Assembly: GCA_017506865.1 (NCBI GenBank)
Contig: JAFCMP010000301.1
Span: 62,001 to 126,000 of the forward strand
Reading direction: 5' to 3'
Source: Tribonema minus
Lineage: Eukaryota > Sar > Xanthophyceae > Tribonematales > Tribonemataceae
Length of the DNA: 64,000 nt
The notes beneath the pieces are model-generated. The model was not told where the DNA came from and did not search any database. It was given only the letters and a program-made list of their open reading frames with translations. Below, in pieces: positions 43,841 to 55,376 of the stretch. Every line of letters starts with the position of its first letter. The stretch's first letter is position 1. The translations under genes and the position numbers were made by a program.

Positions 43841-46800
43841 ATGATCGTAAGAGCGGCATGCACCGCAACAGCGCCGCAACAAGCGGCTCTGAAGGCGCTC
43901 AGGCTCTGGCACTCCCCTGCTGCCGCGGTTGCACTGAGCTACAGTGGTAGCCACGGATGGCCGAGGACGTCGCATCCTGCCACGTATTCAAGCAGGCGGC
44001 AGCTGGCGACGGAGGGGCGCAGTAAAGGCAACGGTGGGCCTGTGCAGGGCACTGGAGCCAGCAGAACGGGGAGCTCTGGTGGCAGCAGCAGCAGCAGCAG
44101 CAGCAGCAGTGGGGTAAGTGTGTGGAGACATGACATTCCGAGTTACGTAGCCTTGGAGAAATTGTAGTATGCATCCGTGAACCTCTCGATGGGCGTCTTG
44201 CTAGCAGGCTATCGCGCAGTTAGCTGCAGCCACGTAGCATGGCGAGCATCGCCAGCCGGCACATTCAGTGCCCGAGCTCTGTGCTGCAACATTCCTCACC
44301 TCGACATTGCGTTGTGTGTGTGTGTGGCCACACGCACGCCATGCCTACCAGTCGGTGCATGCCATGCTTAAAGGTTGCTCTTGGTTTTTCGTTATGGTCA
44401 CTACCAGGTTATGTCGTATAGTGGACGTAGAGTGCAGCCTTTGCTGTGGCCATCAGGCTTTCCACACGTTTTCTCGTGCACGATAGACAGCGGCCAAAAC
44501 ACCTGCAGTGTGGCTGAAATACATGCAGATCTGATATACTTATATTGGGTGGCTGCTGATGACTGGTGTCAGGGACCACCGAGAAGAATTAACGCTTGAT
44601 TGACCCTACGGCACCCCTTCATTGTCTACACTGGACAGCAGTCACAGCATTGCTCATCACGCACAGCACGCGCATCACCGCTGCCCACGAAAGGTCTAGC
44701 AACAGGGTGCCGTCGGTCTTCACCGAGCTCACCTCAATTTTGAGCACTGCATTGCTCAGCACCGCTGCAACACTCTGCCGCCGTGCATCGTGCACTTGAG
44801 AAAGTCGTGCACTTGAGTCGCACAGATTGCTGCGTTCTTTCCTGAGCACTGCTGACCTGCGCCGGCTGACCGTTGAGCGCTGCTGTGTCACCCTGCTGAG
44901 CGCTGCTGACGCGCCTCAATATAGCACTTCTGGCAACTCTGTGTCATTACGTAGTCAACAGGTTTGCCGCTGAGCATCACCCACACTGCCGGTTGAGTTG
45001 CCCTGACCCTGACCCTAACCCTAACCCTAAGCACGGCTCCGTGCTGCCGCTTTTGTTGTTGCGCGTTTGTGCCTGAGCCCCTTGCTCTTCTTGCGGTTGC
45101 ATGCTGCCCCGGGACCTCACGACTATGGCCACAGCCAGAATGTGAATTGTTTCGACAAAACAGGTGAAGGTCGAGTATTCAAGTCAGCGTGCTCAGGAAG
45201 CTCACAGCTCTGCTCAAACAACCTGCTTCAAACAACCTGACGCTTGAGCACTGCTGCTAACACCGTCGCTGTACAGGCAGCGAAAGCCGCACTCGCAGCG
45301 GCGCTGGTCGGCACCGGCGGCTACGCGCTGTACCGCAAGCGCAACGCGGACCGCCAGCAGCAGCAGCAGCAGCATGATGACGCAGCGGAAGATGCTACAG
45401 CAGGAGTTGCGCTGCAGCGACGCGATGACAATGCCACAGCATCGCTCAGCAGACTGCGCGGGCTCAAGAGCAACATCGCCGATGGTAGCCACGGCGGCAG
45501 CAAGTTCAATCTCAGCATCGACGCCACTGACTCAGGCAGCGATGCTCAGCAGAGCAACGGCGGGGTAGGTGTCCCCATCGCAAGGGTATCTGCGCAGGGG
45601 GAGGGGGATTTGGGGGTGGCCGTTGGCGGCAAAGGGACACTTGAGGAGCCACGCGAAGGGGCTGTCGACCTCCAGTCGGAGGTGACGGCGCATGTGTTCT
45701 TTGACCTGGCGTCAGAGGGCACGCCTCTCGGGCGCGTGCTGATAGGTGAGGCAGCAGCGCTCAGTTGCTACGACTTCAACTCGTATGATCGCTGCGTTGA
45801 AGTAGTTTTAGAGGTGATCGGAGGTGACGGCGCATGTCTTCTTTGACTTGGCGTCGGAGGGCACGCCTTTTGGGCGCGTGCTGATGGGTGAGACATCAGC
45901 GCTCAGGCTCTGTGACTTCAACGTTGTAACCGCTGCGTTGAAGTAGTTTTTGAAATGGTAGTAAGCGTCTGCATGTGTGCTTTTTGACCTTGAGTCGGAG
46001 GGCATGCCTCTCGGGCGTGTGTTGATAGGTGAGGCAGCAGCGCTCAGGCACTGTGACTTCAACTTGGAGTCGAAATTTTGTGTTGAGGTAGTATTTGAGG
46101 TAGTCAGAGGCACGACGCATGCTCTTCTGATCTGAAGTTAGAGGGCATGCCTGTTGAGGGCGTGCTCTGAGGGCTAAGAGTAGGGCTAGGGTTAGTTTTC
46201 ATGTGTGCCAGGCACCATTTCTTCAATTCTGTACCTGCTGCGTTGAAGTGGTCATTGAAGTAGTTGATAGGTGCGATGGTGCCCAGACAGAGTGATCATC
46301 CTCTCAATGACCTCGTGTGTGAGGCAACATTTACTTGATGTCCACCTATTCCGTGAAGTTAGCCGTTGCATATCAATGATGGCTCTAATCGAAGGTGCGA
46401 TATTTTTCATCGAATCCTCTAGGGGGGCGGCGCTGCCTCTTGGCTACACGTTTGCCAATGGATTACTCAGACGACCGCACAATGTGTTCGGATCTTAGAC
46501 GTTGAAGGACCTCCAATGGACTACATACCATATGTGTACCGCACAACGTGCATAGTAGAAAGCGCTCCCCAGTGATGATGTTTCCAGGTGCTGCCACACA
46601 CGAATCGCTGTCCTTGCCCTTTATCACTATTAGCGCATTAGCCACAAAGCAACAAGAGCGCGTGCTCTTAGGTGCCAGCGCCTTGAAACTGCACAGTGGC
46701 CATAGTCTCTCACTGAGTGTTTGCCTCATGAGTTAGGGTTAGGGTGACGGTTAGGGTGATGGTCAGCTTACATGGTTCATATCCTGTTGCGTCATCACGA

Positions 46801-49800
46801 TGCGATGGCATGTGACGCGAATTGTGACAACACCGGCTTGCGCGTCTCTGCGCCCTACATGCCTACCTTCTGCACCAATCAATTCCCATGCATACCTACC
46901 TACCTACAACACCATACACACATACCCACCTACATGCTGGAACACAACAGTACCTACCATGCTCATATAATCACCATACATACCTACCTACCGCGCCCTG
47001 TATACCTACCCTGCAGGGCTATACGGCACCGCGGCGCCGCGCACGTGCGCCAACTTCATGGCCATGGCCAACGGCTGCACAGTGCTCCGAGACGCCTGGG
47101 TGCCGTATTCCCCCATTGAGCAGTTACATTACGACCAAGGGGCACTCGAACCGGCACCCGCAGACCAAATCTCAGTTGAAAGGTCGAGCTCGGGTGGCAG
47201 CCCAGAGGGGTCGTATGCTGCTCTTTCGCACCGCGTGCGCCGCTCTACATCAGCTTGCAACAGCGGTAATAGCGTGATTGACAGCAGCGGCAGCAGCGGC
47301 GGCAGTGGGGGCGATGCCGGCAGCGGTGGCAGCAGTGACAGCGGCGGCAGCAGCAGCAGCAGCAGCAGCGGCAGCAGCAGCAGCGGCAGTGATGGCAGCA
47401 GCGACGACAGTGGCGGCGGTGGCAGCGGCGGCGCGCTACGCATCGCGCGTGCTGGTACGCCAATGTGGCTGCACTACAAGCGCACGCCGCTGCACACCAT
47501 TGAGCCGGGCATTCAAGTGAGGGGCGGCGACGTGATCAACAGGGACGGGACGGGCGGGCACTCCATCTACGGCCCTCTGGTGCGTCACTGCTTGAACTTT
47601 TGGTACGCTGTCTTGGCACTCTTTGGTGCGTCACTGCTTGAACTTCCAGTACACTATATCTACGGCCCTCTGATGCGTCACTGCTTGAACCTTTTTGTAC
47701 ACGTGGAAGTAACGTCGCTGCAACGCGTCACCTCACTTGCGGCAGTTTTTCTAAAGCGCTCTGGCTCACTTCAACATGCTGGCAGGGCATCGCCCCAGTG
47801 CGCCATATAGATGCAAGTGTTTGTCAGTTAGGATCCGTCGCTAACCCTAACGCTAACCGCAAGTTGCATGCTGGAAGGCATGAACGATTGTGTTCATACC
47901 GCTGGTGATCGTAGTGTACTTGGGGTGTGTGGCTACATGCGCAGTTCAGACAAAACTTTACTTTGTCCTTCACACTTGACCTGGGAGTGTTTATGTTCAC
48001 TCGTCGTCAGAGCATGCATGCAGCTGTTGGGGTTAGGGTTTGGGTTGGTGAACTCAATCCCTTACCTTTTAACATGCACAAGGCAGTCGAGCATGCTGCC
48101 ATCGCCATTACAATGGTCAACCTTAGGGGCTAGCTTTAGCCATATGTCAAGGGTAGTATAGAATTGAGGCTTGAGGGAAGCATTGGTGATAGGACTGGAG
48201 TAAGGGCTAGTGCTGGGCTTACAGGTATGCGTGTAGCTGATGCAGGTCCTTACAACATGCAAATGTGACTCAGTTTGAGGACTGTTTTAATCAATTTTGC
48301 ATACCTAGCTTCCGTTCTCGGTTTGTAGGGTATGGCCTTCAGTAAATGCAATGTCACCGCAGCACTGAAAGCCTTTGTCAGTTCAAGAAGGTACATGATG
48401 AAACGGATGTCACAGTACCACAGTCCCAGTTAACATTGATACTGCCCATCCTGTATGATCCAAGCATGTTGACACTCATTCTACCTTTGTAAAGCTCCTC
48501 GCAGATGCACTGGCATCGGTCAGCATTGCGCATTTCTTTCAACACTCTCTGGTGTCCGAATGAATTATGACCATGTCATCGTGCATCAACGCAACTTCGT
48601 GTTCGTGTTGCATTGCTCCTGCAGTTTCCGGATGAGAGCCTGAAGCTTCGCCACCTGTCAGAGGGCGTAATTTCTATGGCTAACGCTGGTGAGTTTGTCG
48701 CGAGCTTTCCGAATGTACAAGCGCATTTTACCTTGCTTTTTCCCCTCTAAATTTTCCTACCTACTTCAACAATAATGCATTCATCAGACAGCTGCAGTAG
48801 TTCAGACCTTGTGGCCTGTGTGAGACTGTCTTTCTTCCCCTTCGCCACGTCTCAGAGGGCGTCATATCCATGGCCAACGCTGGTGAGTTTGCCACAACCT
48901 TTCAAAATCCTTTTTGCAGTTGAGTTACGCCTTGGTTTTTTTCCACTTTATTTTCTAGTCACTTCAGCAAGCATGCAGTCATAAAACAGCTACTTAGTAC
49001 AGTAGTGCAGACCTTGTGGCTTATTTGAGAGCTTCTTCCTTGCCCCTCACCACCCTTGTAATAGTTGTGGGCTTGTTCTCGAGCTCTAGGGTTATGGTTA
49101 GGGTTAGGGTTAGGGTTTGGGTTAGCATTGCAGCGCTCCAAACTTTGCGATCCGGAAACGCACTCGAAGAAAGTGGTGGCTGTGTAAGCACATTTGAGTA
49201 TGATGCGCAAGGCCTCTTCATTGGCTTCAGGCACGGTGGAGGAGGGCAGGCTTCTTCGCACAGATACCACCTTCAAGATAGTATTCCATAACACATGCTT
49301 GTGGAGGTTTCCGAGTAACTGTCAGTTCCCACTCTGAGCAGTGCTTAGGCAAGAAACGCTGTGAAGGCATTGGTAGAGAGGCACACCAACCGATTAGGGC
49401 AGTCGGCCGTAAATACATCCAAGGGTTAAGAGCCCTCTCACACACACCAGTCGCACCATACACACTGTTGAGACCGCTTGAGCGGAGTCAGAGCATTTCA
49501 GATGCAGATGATGGCGTACAACAAGTCAGGCACAAGAAAGCTTCTGCAGCTGTGAGAAGGTCCTGAATTGGCATTTACCCCGTCCGTACGCTCCAGGGCG
49601 TTGCATAATACGTGGGGAAAGTTCAGCACCTGGCATCCCTCCTGAGCAACTACATCTGCACCTGAAACTCGCACCGTGGGCTGCCCTCCTCTCCTGATGC
49701 CACCCAGAACTGCTCGTAGAGTGCTGCACCTGCTATGAGCAAGGGGCAGGGGCTGCAGCACATAGCCTGCTAGGAGTGCTTGCGTTTATGCTGCAGCCCC

Positions 49801-52800
49801 TGCCCCTTGCACATAACAGGTTAGGCACTCTACAAGAAGCGCTGGGTGAGGAAGGGCTGACCACGGTGCAAGTTCCACGTGCAGATGTAGTTGGATAGCA
49901 GGGATGCCAGATGCCCCACCTTCCCCATGTAATCATCAACACCCCAGAGCGTCTGGGCGATGTGAAGGCAAGGGTGCCGATTCAGGACTGAGTCTTTCTC
50001 TTGGCTGCAAGACACTATTGTGTGCCTCGCTCAAAGGTTACGCGGTCATCCGCATCTGACGTGCTCTGCCTCAGCTCAAGTGTTCGCACCAGTGTACCTT
50101 GCAGCACCGGGGCGTGTATGAGAGGGCTGTTGCCCCTCGGCAGTATTCACGGCCGCCTGCCCCGGCCTGTTGATGAGCCTGTCTACCGCCATGGTCAGTT
50201 GCTGTGTTATATACAGGGTACGGCGGAGACACTGCTGCAAGTTGAGGCAAACTTTAAGGTAGGTACAGTAGTGTAGGCAGGAGGTGTTGGTCATGCCGAT
50301 TGTAGGAATATGGAGACAGGGTTCAAGAACCTTGCTCTTGGCAAAACACTGTGAAAACAGCTGCTTTCAAAGAAGCAGAGGTTGCTCTTGGAACATTACT
50401 AGCAAGTTCTGACCAGTTCTGTCAACTTCTGTCCCCAAAAGGTGGAAGGTACTCCGCGATGTGTTTTGTATCCGGCATACTGTATGGACAGTGCAACAAC
50501 ACAGGACTTTGTTGTCATTCATCCCATGCACTTGTATCCTATCCTAACACTGCAACACACAGGCCCGAACAGCAACAACTCTCAGTTGGGCATCACATTG
50601 GCGCCCATGCCTTGGTCTCATACTTCAAGGTGCCCATATGGTGAAACATACAGTGTAGCCACACATCGCATACCACTTAATTGTCTCATGCCATTATGTT
50701 CCTATGCAATGCCCAGGCCCAGACAGCAACCAGTCTCAGTTTGTCATCACCCTGGCGCCTACGCCTTGGATGGATGGGTCACATGTGGTGTTTGGCACCG
50801 TGCTTGAAGGCATGCAGACACTCCACAGGTACAAACTCAAACCCTTTTGTACCGCAACTTCAACCCTATCATGCTAGGGCAATGGAGCGTCACCCATTGA
50901 GTGTTTGGCACCGTGCTCGAAGGCATGCAGACCCTCCACAGGTACAAACTCAAACCCTTGCTGCAACTTCAACCCTATCATGCTAGGGCAGTGGAGTGTC
51001 ACCCATTGAGTGTTTGGCGCTGTGCTCGAGGACATGCAGACCCTCCACAGGTGCAAAACCTAATCTTACCGCAACTCCAACCCTATCAGGCTAGAGCACC
51101 CATTGAGTTCCGCTCCGTGTAAGCTGCAATTGAAGCCTCGAGATCTGCAAGTGCCATGTTTTGTGCGATCAACACCAGTCACAGCTTGTCAGCTTACAGT
51201 CACAAGGTCCTCAGCTCGGAGTGCGCCGCAATGTTAATTACTCTTGTGCCCATCGTATGTGCACTCCCTGCAGCACGTGATGTGCTGATGAGCTTGATCA
51301 TGACTGCAGTGGCAAGTAGATGCGCTAACAATGGGAGCATCAGTGCTCAGCAGATGCTGAGCGTTGCACCAGCACAAATGACAGTGTGCACAGCCTTAAG
51401 CATGGCGGTTGTGCACAAGCAATGCTGAGCTGCTTTGGGGAAGTTGAAGTTGAAGTTGTGCAAGGTCTGCTCACTTGAGCTCGTACTTGAAGTGGTCACA
51501 CCAGCGTCGTTTCCAGGAACATGTGTTGCTGTCATGTAATGCTACTTCTGAAGTACGTTGTGAACCAACAGCGTGTGGTTGGTGCTGTGAGAGCTTCAAT
51601 TTTCGATAGGCGCGCATGCTAGAGTTGAAGCTAGAGCAACCCATTTTAGTGTGATGTGTATGTGTTGCCACGTGGCTTTGGTCTGCAGCAATGAGTGAGT
51701 GAGGTGAGTCAGCGAGGGACTTGTACTCTTGAAGTCCAATGAGCGAGTGAATGAGTGCATAGGCCAATGATTCATCTATGCCTACAAAGGTTTGCTCATT
51801 CTGCAAGGTGGCCACAATGATTGAGGTCTCAAGTAAATGAGTGATGCGCACTGATGGTGTCCGGATCTTGCAGGTCGCGATGGGATATGGCCTAGACAGC
51901 AATGAGTGAGTTTGCGAGTCAGCAAGTGACTTGCTGACATGAGTAAGCACGTGATGCGACTGACTCACTCTGGTAGTGTGCACGTGTGTCGCAGGGTGGC
52001 GAGGGAGTACGGCCTAGACAGCAAGGCAGACAAGGCGGTGACCATATCAGACTGCGGAGTCATCACGGCACATGCCAGCGCAGCAGAAGAGGAGAGCATC
52101 GAGCGCAGCACACCGGTGAGTTGTTGAATTTATATCTTGAAGTACTCACAAGTTAAGTTTAAGTTTGCACACGTACACTCAAGTACGCAGAGGCTCTTAT
52201 GTTGAACAGCATGCAAGGAGCTTGTACACCTGCACACAGATACTCTTCTATTGAAGAGCATGTAAGGAGCATGTACGCCTGCTTCCAAAGTACCTCCTAG
52301 CATCAGCTGGAGGTGCATTTTGCGCGTCGATGTAGATCGAGGCGTCTGTTGCACTTTTGTGGTCATCGCCAAGGCATTTACCTGTACCGGCTTTCTGCTT
52401 TTAGCATGTGTAACCTGCACATGCGGTAGGAGTTTTGTAAATAATGGCTACTGGTTGTACCTCCAACGTGTGCACCAAGGTAGTAGCTGACGCTGTGGTG
52501 GGACCCATGGTGGCCAAAATCATATTGCATCAACCACAACTGTTGTATGCAGCTTCTCTTGACAGCGTATGCATCTATTTTCCCCCCAACAAAAGGGGTC
52601 TTCGAAGCGTCAGACAAAATGTTGACCAGCAACATACAGTATGGCCTGGCAGTAGTGGCCCTGCTCACCCTCACACCAACGAAAACACCCCCGGGTGTGA
52701 CTTCTTGCCACCCCCAACTGTCCTGGAAAGCTTCACGCAGGCCAAGCCGCCCCCAATAACTGTATTTCAGAGACAAACTGCAAGGCGCCTCACCCCCCGT

Positions 52801-52922
52801 GTTTGCTGACCTGTGCCAATCTGCAGGCAATGGTCATGGACCTCATTCACGAAGACATCAAGGAAATCAGAAAAGCAAAGGCAGCAGCAGAGGAGTCTGC
52901 AGAGGCAGCGGCAGGCGGGTAG
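43841..52922 (+). CDS. mitochondrial, membrane-anchored cyclophilin-type peptidyl-prolyl isomerase with altered active site
   Basis: Seven exons join in frame: 43841-44113, 45277-45745, 47017-47579, 48625-48688, 50717-50828, 51995-52115 and 52827-52922, giving 565 residues. An in-frame ATG at 43793 would add 16. The N-terminus is a typical mitochondrial presequence (M-I-V-R-A-A..., later S-S-R-R-Q-L-A-T), followed by a Ser tract and a membrane segment at about residues 92-110. The cyclophilin domain starts near residue 225 (V-T-A-H-V-F-F-D-L), with [42 protein letters not shown] and D-G-S-H-V-V-F-G. A Gly/Ser-rich insert of ~90 residues splits it. The catalytic F-H-R is L-H-T and the usual Q-G-G-D is R-G-G-D, so isomerase activity may be lost. 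The tail is helical and charged. Confidence 0.85.
45001..45030. repeat. interstitial telomere-like tract
   Basis: CCCTGACCCTGACCCTAACC and further CCTAA units lie in intron 1 of the cyclophilin gene, on the complementary (CCCTAA) strand relative to most other tracts. Confidence 0.8.
45680..46172 (+). repeat. exon-end/5'-splice-site array in cyclophilin intron 2
   Basis: The last ~50 bp of exon 2 and its donor (GGGCGCGTGCTGATAG|GTGAGG, 45745) recur with ends at 45887 and 46028 and, worn, about 46168, a regular period of 141-142 bp. Copies 2 and 3 keep GTGAGA/GTGAGG donors. Units also share CTCAG..CTGTGACTTCAAC and GCGTTGAAGTAGTTTT. The copies are not in phase with flanking exons. Confidence 0.85.
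46732..46760. repeat. telomere-like tract
   Basis: GTTAGGGTTAGGGTGACGG and TTAGGGTGATGG lie in intron 2 of the cyclophilin gene. CCTA/CATAC-rich simple sequence lies just downstream at 46890-47010. Confidence 0.7.
47560..47705 (+). repeat. duplicated end of cyclophilin exon 3
   Basis: ATCTACGGCCCTCTGGTGCG then TCACTGCTTGAAC (the exon end plus donor region) recurs at 47665-47697 as ATCTACGGCCCTCTGATGCG, with a partial copy of the intronic half (GGTGCGTCACTGCTTGAAC) at 47624. Confidence 0.8.
48625..49065 (+). repeat. duplicated cyclophilin exon 4 region
   Basis: The exon end and donor (TCAGAGGGCGTAATTTCTAT then GGCTAACGCTG|GTGAGT) recurs 194 bp downstream, ending at 48882 (ATGGCCAACGCTG|GTGAGT). 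A third worn copy of the flank (GACCTTGTGGC...) lies at 49008-49050. The second copy has an intact donor. Confidence 0.8.
49087..49125. repeat. telomere-like tract
   Basis: TAGGGTTATGGTTAGGGTTA followed by GGGTTAGGGTTTGGGTTAG, in intron 4 of the cyclophilin gene. It is the longest such tract in the window. A shorter one lies at 48030-48047. Confidence 0.8.
49555..49985. repeat. large inverted repeat in cyclophilin intron 4
   Basis: Arms of ~200 bp (about 49555-49760 and 49786-49985) face each other. The innermost 22 bp (GCAAGGGGCAGGGGCTGCAG, CA) are a perfect inverted match with a ~25-bp loop. Both arms encode the pattern [12 protein letters not shown]; the minus-strand arm keeps it in frame and the other has stops. 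A duplicated coding fragment of unknown origin is likely. Confidence 0.7.
50560..51090 (+). repeat. duplications on both sides of cyclophilin exon 5
   Basis: Upstream, at 50563, an AG acceptor is followed by a worn copy of the exon start ([18 protein letters not shown]), 154 bp before the real exon. Downstream, the exon end and donor (CATGCAGACACTCCACAG|GT) recur ending at 50941 and 51050 (periods 113 and 109 bp), with conserved filler AACTTCAACCCTATCATGCT. Between a TAG and the donor each downstream copy is 64 nt, so inclusion would shift the frame. Confidence 0.8.
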
Positions 52923-53940
52923 AGCAGCTGCTGCAAGACCACTAGTTGCATATCTTCACAACTCTCACGAGTAAGCGAGCAAGAGGGGTTCCCCCACATA
53001 CACACATACATGCATACGTTCATACTCTAGCCCATTTCATGGAGAACGCAGCTGTGGGGGGAAAGTCCAAACACCTGTGGAAAGCGCTGCATGATTATGC
53101 GCCATGCAGTACAAAGGAGAAAAAGAGCGACGGCACGATTGTGTGTCATGCAATGCTTGAGAGCAAGAGTGGTGTGGTTGCACTCTATCACTCTATTCTT
53201 CATCCATAGTCGAGATGCGCACATGATGCGGTCCAGCGGCAGTGCTGTTGAGCATCGCTGCACCAGCTGGCGTGTACTCGGGGTCAGGTCTAGGGTTAGG
53301 CCGAGGGTTAGGGTTAGCATTAGGGTTGAGGGTCAGGCTAGGGGGGCCACAGGGATCCAGCAGCTGTCTTTAGCCAAGGGGGTGCAGAGGCATTTTTGCG
53401 GTACACAACGGAGCAATCTCGAGTAGTGCAGCTGTACTCAGGGCTGCTTGCGTGTGTCGTGGTGCCCCTCGATCGGTCTGAGGGGACAACAGCTGCAAAG
53501 ATCCTCCGTGGAGGGTCTTACGCCCGTATGCATGTACACGCGTGCACGTGTGGCGAGCCATCACCATCAATAAACAGCCTCGCCAGATGCTATGGTAGTG
53601 GGCATACATGTATGCACCATCAAGCATGCCATACACAAGTATACTAGGGGGGCGGGGACAAGCAGCACCTTTCGTCAGTGTCGAGCTGGTTTTTTGTGTG
53701 AGAGAGGTGCTGCACGACAATGTGCATTGCAAGATTCAGCTGCAGGCCGGCCGTATGCTGCTGCAGCTGCTTCTGGAAACAAAGGCTGCTTTGATCACAC
53801 CAATCTTGGTCCAGCACATGTGTCACCGCGACCTGTGTTGTTCACTGCTAGACGCTTTCCTGAAACAAAGGTGCGCATAGGTAGCTGCACATGCAGGCTG
53901 CTGTGTGCAAAAGTAGGGTTTGCATGCCCTAGCACATGCG
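52923..53940. other. no gene recognised; telomere-like tract
   Basis: 3' flank of the cyclophilin gene. TTAGGG-like words (TAGGGTTAGG, GAGGGTTAGGGTTAGC) lie at 53290-53330. Other frames are short. Confidence 0.4.
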
Positions 53941-54693
53941 TCATCTGCTGCCTTCTGGCGCACTGCGGCTGCAGTCGGACCTTCGATTCCGCATGGCTGT
54001 CGTCAGTGCAGAATTGTGTTGAAACTTCAAGTTGAAGTGCACCCACTCGTCGCTGTGTGTGCCTATGTCTTGCTCATGCTTGAACACCACACCAACCGCT
54101 TGCCTCCTTGTTAATTGATTCAAAATGAAGGCATGACAGTATCCACAGTGGTCGCCTGTCACAGCGGTTGTACATGACAGCGTGTGCTGTAACATGTGAT
54201 GGATATGAACCATTGTACTAGCTGTAAATGCTTGCATCTTAAAGTTAATGTGTCTTGGTGCGCCTAGGGTTAGCTTACTCGTGAGCCATGAGTCATGAGT
54301 GATAAACATCATTTGGGCAGCAGCAGCAGGGTTACCGTTTGCTAAAGTCGCATTTGTTGAAAATGCCCAGTGCGGCATATAAGATTGCCTAGGTTCAATG
54401 TATTGCAGATGCTTCAGTTTTGCGCACAAAGCCGGCTCACAATTTGATTGCACAAGGTTCAACTCCGAGTTGAGGGTTGAAGTGCACCTGTTGCGCGCTT
54501 CATGTACAGAACGGGGCGGCGCGCATTGGGTGATGTGCTCATTAAAACCCAACATTAAACTTTGGCGGATTGGCTCGGATCTGCTCGTCATTACCAGCAG
54601 CTGCGCACACCATTGGATGATAGTACCCACATAGATTGTGGCACGAGGCAACGCAGCAGGGTGTATGCCATTAGTGAGCACCGGTGATGTCAC
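53941..54693 (-). CDS. possible intronless hypothetical protein
   Basis: A 250-codon uninterrupted frame in DNA near 50% GC, longer than expected by chance for this window. Composition is ordinary with no low complexity (for example I-I-Q-W-C-A-Q-L-L-V and Y-I-E-P-R-Q-S-Y-M-P-H-W). Two related stretches (C-T-S-T-L-N-S-E-L-N and V-H-F-N-L-K-F-Q-H-N) come from a repeated GTTGAAGTGCACC word. No family, signal or membrane segment was recognised. It could be an intronless gene, a retroposed fragment or a chance frame. Confidence 0.3.
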   Translation of the reverse strand: MTSPVLTNGIHPAALPRATIYVGTIIQWCAQLLVMTSRSEPIRQSLMLGFNEHITQCAPPRSVHEARNRCTSTLNSELNLVQSNCEPALCAKLKHLQYIEPRQSYMPHWAFSTNATLANGNPAAAAQMMFITHDSWLTSKLTLGAPRHINFKMQAFTASTMVHIHHMLQHTLSCTTAVTGDHCGYCHAFILNQLTRRQAVGVVFKHEQDIGTHSDEWVHFNLKFQHNSALTTAMRNRRSDCSRSAPEGSR

Positions 54694-55376
54694 TCATGTG
54701 TAGCAATACCGCAGCACACACACCGACACAAATGAACATGAATAGATGTGTGCATTATTCAGGGACCAATGGCTGTCACTGTGCCATCAGGTGTGGGCAT
54801 GTACGCACATCTGAGGCGCAAATTATGATTCATGATGCTGGTGGTACGTGATGAAGGCAAGCCTGTTCATGACAATGTGGAGCAATGCGGCACTGGTTGT
54901 AACGCATGTTAATGTGCATGGCTCAGAGAGGCCTGCGCAGAGAGGCGTGGGGTTCATGGGACGTCCATATGTACGAAAATTGCAGGGATTGCGGTGTCTG
55001 AAACATGGCATAAGGGAAAGCCTTAACTTAACTAACCCTAGCTGAGAACCATGGCTGACAGTTGAAAAAGTTGACATCCGCTCCATCCTACACAGATAGC
55101 GAACACACGGGGCAGATCGGACACCAACAGCGAGAGCTCACTGGTACACTCGGTCAGTATTGATTCTGCAGCGCCAACTGCTGCTGCATGCACCCAGGGG
55201 GCCACTGAACTGGCCTCTTGGTGTGCTCGAAGCTGCGACAACGGCGCTAACTTACGAGCAGCAAGGCGTGCAGCAGAGCGGGAGGCGTTGGGAAAAACGC
55301 GAACGATCTTGCATTGAGGGCCCGAGCGCATCTTAGTAGGCGGGCGCGAGCCAGGGGGCGGGGAGGTGGCGGAAAG
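54694..55376. other. upstream region of the 55377 gene, no other gene seen
   Basis: This includes the presumed promoter and 5' leader. GC content rises from about 55250. No TATA-like element was identified. Confidence 0.35.

Noticed and set aside
47129..47463. Long minus-strand frames over the Gly/Ser insert
   Set aside because: They are Leu/Pro- or Cys/Arg-only translations opposite the cyclophilin exon 3 repeat and are explained by the coding strand.
49830..50276. Separate small genes within cyclophilin intron 4
   Set aside because: The frames are short and belong to the inverted repeat; no splice or family support.
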